Below, one piece after another: positions 22,397 to 32,460 of a DNA stretch of 64,000 nucleotides; within the stretch, counting starts at the first letter, position 1; every line of letters begins with the position of its first letter. Where the stretch lies: positions 2,418,001 through 2,482,000 of the forward strand of contig JAGPXD010000003.1 in assembly GCA_020746995.1 (NCBI GenBank). The letters run 5' to 3'. Below the pieces are notes generated by a model. It did not search any database, was not told the DNA's origin, and saw only the letters and a list, made by a program, of their open reading frames with translations. Both the position numbers and the translations under genes were made by a program. Source of the DNA: Plectosphaerella cucumerina. Taxonomy: Eukaryota; Ascomycota; Sordariomycetes; Glomerellales; Plectosphaerellaceae.

Positions 22397-24963
22397 CTAA
22401 ACTCGGCTATGGCCTGCACTGGTGCGGCTGCGCTCATCGTCTTCCTCAATGACGTCGCTGAGTCTGGTAGGGTGGTGGTGGCGCGGTGTCTCCCAGGCGG
22501 GGGCACCGAAGCCGTCGCCCGAGTAGTCCTGGGGCTGCGCGTAGTATTGCTGCTGCTGCTGTTGCGACTGCTGCTGAGGCTGTTGCTGCGACTGCTGCTG
22601 CGCCTGTTGCGGCTGCTGTTGCTGCTGCTGCGGGTGGGCCGCCTGGCGCTGCGGGCTCTGCTGCTGGTGCCCGCCGCTGACGGCGCCCGAGGACGTCACA
22701 GGAGGCTGTGCGTACCCAGCACTGGGAGGGTTTGTCGCAGGCGTCTCAAAGACATCTGGCCCCTCGTCAGAAACCGGGGACGGAGGAGCCTGGAAGGGGA
22801 CCTTGTTGCCTCGATGATCGCGGACAAAGTTGCCCGACAGATCAGTCAGGTACTCACCTTCAGCATAGTCGGGTTCCGAGCCGGTGGGCTCGTGACCCCG
22901 CGAAGCCGAGTGCTGCGAGTAGTAGCCGCCGTCGGTGACGGGAGCCTGAGCGGCGGAAGGCTGAGAGACGGGTGCCTGGGAGTAGTCGGCGCCGTATCCT
23001 GCGTCGGGACCTCCGTACTCGGTTTCGTAGCCTCCTTGGCGTGCGCTCGCGCCGCGGCTGGGGATGCCTTGCGTCATGGGTACGACCTGAACACCACCAA
23101 CTATGGTGGGCTGTCCAGTCTGTAGTGACACCGTGCGTTCGCGCTCTTCCTGTTCGCGGCGACCAAGCTCCTCCCAGGCGCGACGGGCCTCTTCCTTTGA
23201 GATCTGCAGCTCCTTGCGCATCTCATCGAAGCGAGTCTGATTCAGCGAGTTGGCGCGCTCCTTCTCTACAGCTTCCTCGATGGCCTGCGCACGTGCCCGA
23301 CGCTCCTCATTGAGCGCTGTCTCCAGCATCGCAGTGACTTCCTGAGATCTCTCAAGCTCCGCCCGTGTCTCGAAGAACCATCTCTGGAATTTGCGCTCCG
23401 AACTTGCGCGAAGGCGTTGCAGCTCGACCACGGCGTGGAAGAGGTTGGCGCCAGCGGCGGAAAGGTCGGTGACCTGGCGAGACAGGGACTGGTTGATAGG
23501 ATCCCGGTCAATGGCCTCGTTGTTCTGCTCGAGCCTGCGAATCCAGAAGTTGGTCAGGCCCTCCCAGTGAGCGGATAGCGTTTCCCAGCGCTCAAAAGCA
23601 TGCGGAAACGAGTTCCTTGGCACGGTTCGAGAAGCTCCGGCGGTGGTCGATGATCCCTCAGGTTTGGGACCAGTGCCGGCCTGAGGTTGCGACGAGGTAG
23701 GGGGAAGTGCGGTTGTGGGCGTTTGCGGCTGGGCCTGAGCCGCCGAGGTCCGCGTAGGACGCGATTGCGACTGTCCACCGCTGACGAACTCTTGGCGGCG
23801 AGCGGACATGGATTGCCGCTGAGCGTCAGACTGGCCGCGACGATGCTGCGGGGTTGATGGGTCCGGTTGAGGAATGTGTTCTGGAGGCCCGGTTACGGCT
23901 GGTCCGGTAGTCGCCGTAGTCGGGCCAGCGGCCGCAGCTGTGGACGTGCGACGATCTGAACCGCGCCTTTGAAGTTCCTCCAAGCGGCGAGCTTCCTGCT
24001 CGGCACGCTGCCTCTCCAGCTGCATCTGCTCCTGCTCAGCGCGTTGGCGGGCCTCGCGCGCAGCTCTCTCTTGCATGATCATCCGCGGACCTCTAATGCC
24101 AGACGGTGAACTGGTTGGGGCTGGCGCCGCAGTGGGACGTGTGCGGGGTGTGGAGGCGCCATTGCCGTTGGACGTTGGAGGCAGACCACTGCCGCCTCTC
24201 ATGAGGTCAGCCATGGGCGCGCTTTCCTCGTCGAGATCAGCCGTGAAGGGGTTTGGGTAGCGGAGGGCTTCCTCGAGTGCGAAAAGGATGGCACTGTGGG
24301 TGTTTCGCGATATGCGGAGGGCTGGATGAGGATCGGAGGTGTTCTGGGGCCTAGCGGGACCGGGGGCGGGGGAGGTCGAATGACGGTAGACGGCGCCACC
24401 TTCAACCGAGTCGTCGTCTTCTTCGTGGTCGTCGCTCAATTCCTGTGAAAGGACTCTTTCAGGACGCGAAGGCCGTGATGCGCGCGGGCGGGGCTGCGGT
24501 GGCGGCTGGGCAATCGGAAGCTGGGATTGCGGCTCGGGCACGCCGGCGGTCGCAAAGGTGACACGAGGACTGAAGCCCAGCGAGGCGGCCTCGACGTGAA
24601 CTCTGCGCGGCGAAGGGCTTGGTGACTTGTCGAAGCGCGGGGTTCTGCGCAGGCTCCTGACGTGGGAAGAACTTGGGGACGCAGTTCTGTCCGGGGCGAG
24701 ATCGGGAGTGTGGGCCCCAGTAAGCCGGTGCTGTCGCTGCTGCAGCGGGAGAGGTGGCGTTGATTCGTAAGGGTCGTGACGGTCGTTAGAGAAGTCGTGG
24801 GGGATTGGTTGGGACAATTTGGCGGCTTCTCGTCGATCGACGGGAACAGGGCTTTGGGTGGACAAGTTGGAGGTATCACCACCGCGCGGGTGGTGATGTT
24901 GGTGGTGAATTGCGGCTCGAGAAGTAGAGGAATTGATCGTGGGAAAGGATGCCAGAGTTTCTG
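22397..24963 (-). CDS. PolyQ coiled-coil protein, start unresolved
   Basis: A long open exon (24963-22397) encodes about 855 residues; the true 5' end is unknown. N-terminal third: Ser/Pro/Arg-rich, probably disordered, with SAILFALEEALRYPNPFT as an island that looks conserved. Middle: a charged coiled coil (RAAREARQRAEQEQMQLERQ and following) and a second helical block including AFERWETLSAHWEGLTNFWI and about 110 residues of predicted coil to RRAWEELGRREQEERERTV. C-terminal quarter: Gly/Tyr/Pro-rich with a polyglutamine run. It resembles fungal proteins I have seen labelled M-protein-repeat or hypothetical; no function is known to me. There is no ATG on this strand from 24215 to 25677. A plausible upstream exon (25245 or beyond to 25170) joins at 24963 in phase, but it too lacks an ATG. 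The first in-frame ATG (24214) would leave a 605-residue protein and discard clearly coding sequence. Confidence 0.7.
22538..22635 (-). repeat. CAG/CAA polyglutamine tract
   Basis: On the minus strand this stretch encodes runs of glutamine broken by Pro, Ala and Ser (pattern of Q5-Q7 blocks). It is mixed CAG/CAA, so it is more stable than a pure CAG repeat. Length variation between strains would be expected. Confidence 0.8.
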
Positions 24964-25169
24964 CTGAGTCGGACGCACGCGTATGTCAGTCAATCGCGCC
25001 TCGGGAGGGTTAAGTGAATCTGGGCCGGCACCTTGAGGCAAGTGCAGGTACAATGTCTTGGTGGATTGGTTTAGGCTGGTTGGAGCCACACCTGACGGAT
25101 CGGGAACCACCACCAGGGACGGAAGGAAGGGTAAGGCAGGAAGGTGTGTGTAGGTAGGTAGGTACTCAC
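24964..25169 (-). other. Possible leader or N-terminal intron of the polyQ gene
   Basis: Minus-strand donor GTGAGTACC at 25169 and acceptor GACTCAG ending at 24964. Joining the flanks keeps one frame open (...ELEERILDQS to PETLASFPTINS...), which is why I think the upstream exon may be coding. Confidence 0.4.
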
Positions 25170-25245
25170 GGCTCTGGTCCAGAATGCGTTCCTCCAGTTC
25201 AACGGAGGAGGGTGGGATGCGGAGTGCCAATTGCTTGGGAGACAA

Positions 25246-27852
25246 GACAAAAGTAGAAGCAGATCAAAAAGAGAAAAGACCAAAGCAGGGAATTGGCGGC
25301 CAAGCTGGGCTCGGTACGGTAGTAGGAAGGTCGGGTCGGGCAGGGGTTGTGGTGGTGCTTGGGCGGAAACCCGGGTTCGAAAACTGGGAGGCTGGTCTGG
25401 GGTGAGAAAAGAGGGTGGCTAGGCGAATGAGCAGTGTTGAGGCTCACTGCACGCGCCCAGACCGCGTGCAGCTGATGCAGGTCTCGAGGTGTGACGCGGA
25501 GGAGGGAGGAGAATTCGTGTTGTTTTTGGCGGTTGAATCGAAGTGATCGCTGGGTTGTGTTGGCAGTGAAGTCGCGCCAGTGGAAGAAGAACGTCGACGT
25601 TGGTGGTGGTGGACGTGGCGCGTTGTCGCAGCGGGTGGGTTTTGGGGGGTTGGCTCACGATGCTGACTTCAAGATCGCATCGAGCATTGCACGTGCGCGG
25701 AGCGCAATTGAAGGCGGAGGATCGCGTATGCAGCTGCTTCAGCGGCGGGCGCGCATCGAGGGGCCTTTGTGCTTGTCAGATGCCTTGGGTCGGTGTCGCG
25801 AGGAAGCTGCGCGCATCCGATGGGAAAGCGCGACTATGCCTGGTGTTGCACGGGAAGGAAGGAGCCCAGCGGGTGGGTGGTGGTGGTGGCAGGAGGGCGG
25901 ACGGGGCGCGGCGGCGAGGGGCACAGACCTCCAAATTCGCACGTCTTGCTGCTTGAGGTGCTGCCGGTTTGGTCTGCGGTCTCACAACTCGGCCGGCTTC
26001 GACACCCAGTCTTTTCTTGTTGGCCGTATCTGTCAGCTGCGGCGGGGAACGGGCGCAATTTGATCGATTCCACCAAGGGACATGGCGTTGCGCTCGAGGT
26101 TGGTCTGCAAAAGAAATGCTGGCGAAGGAGGGAGCTGTTGAAGAGCAGGCGTGGTCAATTGGCAGAAGTTGACCAACCGACAACGACACGGCGCCGGGCA
26201 CGGGTAGGGTTTTAACGACTCGAGGAGGGCCCTCTCTCGTCTCGGCGCAAGCAGTGCGTCCACGTCCTATTAACCAGCGAGTAATCGTATCCGTCTCCTG
26301 CACCTCTGCTGCCGCAAGCTGGGCCAAGTGGATCATCCTACATGATACTTCTGCGTGGCCATGATGCAGGCCACGGGGGGCGCTCAATCTCCTATTAGTC
26401 CAGCTGCGAGATGGGAGGCAGTGGAAAGGGGCTAAGCTTAGGGCCAACTGCACTCCCTTTTTGCCTATGGTTTCTGGCCTCGATCTCTCTCTCTCTCTTC
26501 TTATTCCGGGTCAGTATTCGGAGCAAAAGGCCCTTCTGAGCAGATGCCCGCCGAGGGATCCTGACTGAGATGCCATAAATCTCAAAGATATGACCCGCAA
26601 AGTCACCCTCATCAGCCCACGGCTCCGTCGGGAACGATGGACCTCCTTGCAATCTTAGCGTTTGTCCGCCTCGTTTTTTTCCCTCGGCAGCCCTCAGTGT
26701 CAGCAGGCATCGCATGTCTCGTTTCGTCTCTCTGCGTGTCCAGTCGCTCCCATCGGCGCTCCCCAAAAACCAATCCTCATCTCAAAGGCCAGAAATCCAG
26801 GGGGCTGGGGAAACAGGGCCAAATCCAGCTTCGAACTTGAAGCGGTCGAATTCCCGAGGCCCTGGTGCGTTGTCACTGCTTCCCCAAGTGACGAAACGGG
26901 GGGCTCCCGAGCCAATCAGCGCCCAGCCCACCCCCTCTGTACACTGACGATACCGACGCCGTCAGGCCGGCTCAGGGCGTCATCCTGGCTGCCTCCGAGC
27001 TTCGAGCCCCGAGTTCCAGTCCTCCCCATCTTTGCAAGCTTCCGGGTCAATGAAGCTTGCGAAGCTCCACGCGCTAACAGCCCAACAGCCCAAGCCAGCC
27101 CAAGCTCCAGGAAGCCCGTGATCAGCTCGCCCTTCCACGGACCACCTCCCACTCCCAGAAGGCCCCCTGTCACTCGTCAGGGTGCCATGATTCTCTTTCT
27201 CTCTGCCGATGCGATGGTGAGATTGCCGGCCTGCAGCCACCGCTGTCCCGGTCATATGTCACCCACACCTTTTTTGTCGCAGACCGCTTGTCTGTCTCTT
27301 CTCGCCCGCCTCCTCCGATGGCGCAGGAAGCGAGAGGGAAAGATCAATGGTTGGAGACAGCTGTGGTTCTCGAACCGCCACCGGTGTGGAGGCGAAACGA
27401 ATGACGACGCTGCCGCTTGGGAGGCCCGGGCTCCGCCCTGACGTGGTGTTCCTGGGCTGTTCCTGTTCCTGTTCCTGGAAACATGGCGGCGGCAACTTTG
27501 AACCACCACTTGGACAAAGACCCACGGACCAAACCTAGGAACCATTCACTTCAACATTCCACTGCACGACAAACCCCGAGTTTCGCCACTGGCACCCGAG
27601 ACTCGGTCGCCAGCCACACTGGGCGTCTGCGGCAGTGCACAGCTCAGTCCAGTGATGTTCGAGTATTAAGCTTCAAATAAGCCCATTGTGGCTTCTATGC
27701 CAATCTTATTTCGCGGCCTCGTGGCCGCCCCTGGCCCAATGCTACATATGTACCGCATTTGTGTAAAAGATCAAGTCTGCCCAACGTGGTCAGAATACGC
27801 CTCCGAGGTCCAAAGGGTCCAAAACCCTTCGCTTTCCCCTCCACTACAAGCC
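25246..27852. other. Intergenic, no supported gene
   Basis: About 2.6 kb. Several overlapping frames on both strands (for example 25776-26453 minus and 26662-27441 plus) have low-complexity, Arg/Pro-rich translations and no motif, and many begin with non-ATG codons. There is a CT microsatellite near 26483-26499 and three TTCCTG units at 27459-27478. The first few hundred bases probably contain the leader of the polyQ gene. Confidence 0.4.
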
Positions 27853-28269
27853 CTAATCACATGAACAACCTCCTCCAACATCGCCACCTCCAATTCCGCA
27901 GGCACCTCCGTCAAAACCTGCTGCAGTGTCATAACCGCCCCCGAGTGTCGCGCTGCTGTCGAACAAGAGGGTCCCATGCATGTCCCACGGAACGCCATAG
28001 AGGGGATAATCGACATCAGGTGTTGAGCCCGGCAGTGGTCTTCTTGACGATGAGGGCCCTGGGGTCGGCCTTCTTGTGCGTACGGGTCGCAGTGGGATGT
28101 TATTGGTGGTTCGTCCTGTTTTGAGGGTATTGGAGGAGAATGTGAGAGATGTGGTTCTGGCTGGCTTCTTGCCCTTGCTCTTCGTAGACTCGGTGTTCTT
28201 GCTGTGACCAAAGGTCTCGCGGAGAATTGTTTTGAGCTTGTCGAACGCTCTCTTGACTGTCAGCGCCAT
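27853..28269 (-). CDS. Doubtful small hypothetical gene, possibly frameshifted
   Basis: An ATG at 28269 opens a 138-residue frame starting MALTVKRAFDKLKTILRETF, an amphipathic basic helix, followed by a Lys/Arg/Thr-rich middle and VDYPLYGVPWDMHGTLLFD. The last 25 residues are glycine repeats that look unlike protein. A one-base shift at a run of five G's near 27944-27948 would enter another frame that continues as a helix (TLQQVLTEVPAELEVAMLEEV) and stops near 27771. I found no intron that makes the same switch. It could be a real gene with an indel, a sequencing error or a chance frame. Confidence 0.3.
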   Translation of the reverse strand: MALTVKRAFDKLKTILRETFGHSKNTESTKSKGKKPARTTSLTFSSNTLKTGRTTNNIPLRPVRTRRPTPGPSSSRRPLPGSTPDVDYPLYGVPWDMHGTLLFDSSATLGGGYDTAAGFDGGACGIGGGDVGGGCSCD

Positions 28270-28966
28270 GATGGGTTGTCGGTTGCCCTGGCTTCGCAAC
28301 TGGGATGTGTGACTTGAGCGGTGTGAAGGGTGATGTGATGTGCGAGCAGTGACTGTCTGTCAGGTAGAGGTTGATGATCGTGTCTGTGTCCTGCTCATCC
28401 AACAGGCACATGGGCGCCTTTTATTTACCGCCTTGAGCGAATTTCGAGAAGTTGGCGGGCACAACTGCAGATACTTACACCCCCTAACTCTATCCATCGT
28501 CGCCGAGAGGAAAGCTCTCGTTTCCGCCTTGAGAAATAGAACACAAATCACGTGTTGGGTTCTTGTCTCAATAACAATTCATGGCCTACAAGCCCCACAG
28601 CGACGTCGTAAGGTTTGACAATTCATGGTTTTGAAGTCTGCCTTTCAAGTTCGGCACGCCTTCGGGAGGTAAGTATGTACCTGAGGCTTGGACTTGAAAC
28701 GGAATCCCCGTGATGGGGGCTGACAGCGGGTCACCCGGAGCCGGCAGACACATTGTGCAGGACCCGACGTCGGCGGCCGATCGGCAACGACCCGGCCCCG
28801 TGACCGGACTCGAGTTCCGGGCGGGGTTGCCGAGTTCAAAGTCCCGCTTCCCCGGGTCTGCGAATCCGGGACTGTCACTTAACTTCATCAACAACAGCAT
28901 ACGTGAAAAGGCCAGCAAGCCTTCCTTGACCTACCTTATTTCAGCAATCTTCTTACAAGAAACGCC
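28270..28966. other. Intergenic, promoter of the cupin gene
   Basis: About 700 bp with no coding signal that I would defend. Confidence 0.4.
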
Positions 28967-29635
28967 ATGGTCGAGATCGCAAAATACCACCTCCCCCCAA
29001 CGGAGCTCGTGCCCAACTCACCACGACCCCTTCTACACTACAAAAAGGCCATCTCCCCCGGCAGCGCCGTCGACGCCTGGAACCTCTTCACCAACAACGG
29101 ATGGCACGTCTCATGGATCTTCCGCTACGGAGCCACGCAGGCATCTCACTACCACTCTAAGGCGCACGAGTGCATGGCCGTGCTGTCCGGCACGGCAACG
29201 ATCCGCTTCGGCGTCGCCGACACCTCGGACGACCTGGAGGCAAGCACTTCCGGGTCAGCAAGGGAGCCGGGCGGTGTCGAGCTGCGGGCCGAGGCGGGGG
29301 ACGTGTTTGTCATTCCGGCAGGCGTGGCGCACAAGACGTTCGGGGCGAAGCCGGAGGCCGGGTTCGCGCTGTTGACGCCCGGGGCGGGGCGGGGGCTTGG
29401 GGACGCGGATCCCAGGGAGGTGCTGGAGGGGATTGAGTTGACGGGGTTCACTATGCTGGGGGCGTATTCGGGAGGGGATTGGGACTTTGTTAAGGGTGGA
29501 GGGCGGTTTGAGACGAGTTGGGGAGTTGCGAAGCCAGAGTTGGATCCTGTGTTTGGACTGGGTGACGAGGGCCTGTGTAAGACGTGGCCGGGGACGGATC
29601 GGGGGGCGGATGTTGAGGAAGTCGTTTTGGAGTGA
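28967..29635 (+). CDS. Single-domain cupin protein
   Basis: Single exon of 222 residues. The cupin metal-binding motifs are both visible: motif 1 SHYHSKAHECMAVLSGTATI (His-x-His, then Glu) and motif 2 GDVFVIPAGVAHKTF (His). These residues normally hold a divalent metal in a six-stranded barrel. Around them are WHVSWIFRYG before the first motif and FTMLGAYSGGDWDF after the second. The pattern resembles the bacterial YjlB-like cupins widespread in fungi, whose reaction is unknown. No signal peptide or membrane segment, so probably cytosolic. Codon use changes from C-rich in the first half to G-rich in the second half, which is odd but does not disturb the frame. Confidence 0.8.
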   Translation: MVEIAKYHLPPTELVPNSPRPLLHYKKAISPGSAVDAWNLFTNNGWHVSWIFRYGATQASHYHSKAHECMAVLSGTATIRFGVADTSDDLEASTSGSAREPGGVELRAEAGDVFVIPAGVAHKTFGAKPEAGFALLTPGAGRGLGDADPREVLEGIELTGFTMLGAYSGGDWDFVKGGGRFETSWGVAKPELDPVFGLGDEGLCKTWPGTDRGADVEEVVLE

Positions 29636-32460
29636 GATATCTTGTCTTTGGACTACTAGATGTCAATGTAATGCGAGGCCTGGACCTGGCCGGAGTTAAG
29701 TACGTGGAAGTTCATCCAGCCCCTATTTGCCCTGTTCTAGTGATCGTGGAGGTGAGGCTGCCAGTCTTCCGTCCGCGTCAATCCACAAGAAAAACTCCCA
29801 TCAAACGTGGACTGGCGTGATTACATCTCGGGAAAGCTGGAAACGATGGGTTTGTCAACGGGTCCAACTGTGTCTGTCTGCCCTGAACCATTCGAGGCAG
29901 TCAGGCTTCGATTACCACGTTTCAAGCTTAGTATGGGCCGCCAACCACTGGGCAAGGCTAGATTTTCAAGCATCTCCTAAGTTTGCGATCATCTCAGCCG
30001 CATAGGGAAGTTCGATATACCTACCCAGTCTGAGCGAACGGGACTTCTGGAATCCCATACTTCGGTCAAGCATGCACATCTGCTGTCACCGGCACCGACC
30101 TCCGTCGTAGCCCCGATCTCCCCAAGCTAGGAACCACTCCGGGATGCCTGACGATCCAACTGAGAGGTTCATTTCACGAACGCTACGTTGGTTCCGATCA
30201 AATGTTTGATTGTCATGCATGTCTCTGATTCACTCCGACCACCCAGGCACTTGATCGGCAGCCGGCAGAACACATCTCCACCAAACACGGGTAGCACCTG
30301 CCATTGGAAGAAATACTCCCCTCGATTGCATCCAAAAAAAAAGACCGAGGAAATGTTTTCTTGAGAGTGATTGATCGAATGGTTCAACTCGGGTCGTCTG
30401 ACAATATCGACTCCTCTTTGATATGTCGAGGACCGGATGTTGGCAGGTACGGTAGGCAGCATGCATTGCACCGTTGGCCGTGACAAACAGGGCGGACCGT
30501 GCCTTCTGTTTTGATGTCCCCTCGTCGTCAGCTGCACTCGGCCAGTCAGCCGCCTCCTTTCCTCTTCCACCACAATCTCGTCATTTGTCGACAACATCAA
30601 ACCAGCCCGAAATCGACATGTCGAACGCCGCGATGCGATACATCGGTGATCGGCCGGCGTCTCTTTTCCCGGTCCAGCGTCCAAGCCGCACGTTCCCGCC
30701 ATCACAGCAAACGGGACTTGTTGCCGAGCAAACAGGACCGACTCAGGAGCCCTCTCAGCCTCTACCAACGCTGACAGCGGCGCACCCTCGCCTTTCATAC
30801 CAGCCAACAGCAGCAGTCGCAGCCTGCAAGAACGCAACCTCGTCATCGATGTTGTTCGCCCACCGCCTGCCTGCTACGATCGCTGCGTCATCCCCGTGCC
30901 CTTGGCGGCCTAGGAACGAGCAGCGAAAGCTCTCCCTTGTCTCGGGTCACCTCGGGGCCAAGTCGGCGAAAATGGCCGCTGCCAGCCTCGACGAGCAACA
31001 CTGTCTGCCACCGATCACCCACTGATACGACCTCGCCCGCGATGTGGTGCCATCACTGTGGTTCTTATTCTTGCGACCGAAGACTCCGTTCGGTGCATCG
31101 CCGGGATGCGCGTTCGGCCACGGCCAGGCCAGGCATCACGCCATGTCGGGACTCCGGACATGCCCCGAGGCTCCCTCACGGACGCAAGGCCGGGACAGAA
31201 CACTGTTCTAGATGTCGTCCCGGGCACCCGGGGAGGCGCTCTCGTCGAGCCCGTCCAGGCCTTCATCCGCGACCTAGCCCATTCTCTTGCTGACTCGACA
31301 GGATCGTGTGGCCGTGGTAACCATCACCCCCCTTTTTTTCTGTTTCTTGGTGGTCGGAATTCTCTCCTCGAACGGGCAGGAGAGGCGTCCGCCAGAGACC
31401 GCACACCAGAGAGCCTCGCGCGAGACATGTGTCGCATTCCTGTCAAGCTTTGCTTCTGCCAACCCCGCTCTGCCCGGAGCCTCCCTTGACTGCCGCATTA
31501 GGCCAACCGATCCCTGGGTAAACGGCTGCGACCCCGTCTGCTCGCCTCTGCCCACATGGCCTAGCAAACGGGCTGCTGATGCTGTGGCCTCCTTGCCTCA
31601 CTGTGAGTGGAGAGGTGTGCTGACAGACGATAGTACGGTCGAGGGATTGGCGCCAGGTTCTCCCTCAGGAGCTTATCCCGCACCATCGAGCTTTCCCTGC
31701 GGGATTCGAAGACTGATGGTGTACTGACCATCAGTTTGTGACAGCTATCTCTCTGCGTTTGCTCGTACGCTACAATCGGCTCTCACTGCAACTGACCCGT
31801 CACATGCGTCTCCGCATGTCGTTGTCGTGGCTGCTTCCCCCCCCGGCCATTCCGCCACGCTGACCATGGCCAGAGCAGAGCAGTCGTCGCATTCCAGCAA
31901 ACGGACGCCAGAGTGCCTCGCGGCCGTTGCTGTCGCGCACAGGCACCTGACAACCCGGTCGCCCGCTGCCACTGGCCGGCCATGGTGGTGCTGCCCGCCG
32001 CCTCGGGGGGGCTTGCCCACGCAGGGGACACACGCGGCACCCTCTCGGCGCCCTCGGGGGGCAGGCCATCAGGAATGTCTGAGAGCTTCGGCCACGAACG
32101 CCAAGGTACATGGCCGAGTCGCGATCGACCGCCAGAGCCCGGCCCGGCCAGAGTACACGCACCGTACCCAGGCGGGTGGCCACACCGAGACACATCGCTG
32201 CGTTCCTCGCCTCCGCCTGTGCCTCCGCCCCCCCTCCTTTTCCTGCTGTTAGCCTTCTGCAGGAAGGCGTATGATATGTGTTGAGCGCCGTTCCAGTGTT
32301 TTGTTTGGGTAAGCAGGGCAGGGAAACACGCCGCTGCCAGGGAGAAACCGAATCGCAGTCGGGCTCCGGCGCGACGCATATATCCCGCGACACCTCATCC
32401 CTTCCCAGGGGCAGAGACCTTTTTCTCGTTCTTGGCCCCCCCCTAACCCTGCTCATCGGC
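29636..32460. other. Intergenic, no supported gene
   Basis: About 2.8 kb. Open frames on both strands (30169-30846 minus, 30474-31025 plus, 31783-32468 minus) overlap one another and carry no motif. The sequence nearest 32460 is probably the leader of the next gene, since the frame stays open from 32278. Confidence 0.4.

Noticed and set aside
24214..24214. The ATG at 24214 as the start of the polyQ protein
   Set aside because: More than 200 codons of open, partly conserved-looking sequence lie upstream in the same frame, so this AUG is unlikely to be the only start.
26662..27441. 259-residue plus-strand frame
   Set aside because: Pro/Ser/Arg low complexity, no motif and competing frames of similar length on both strands.
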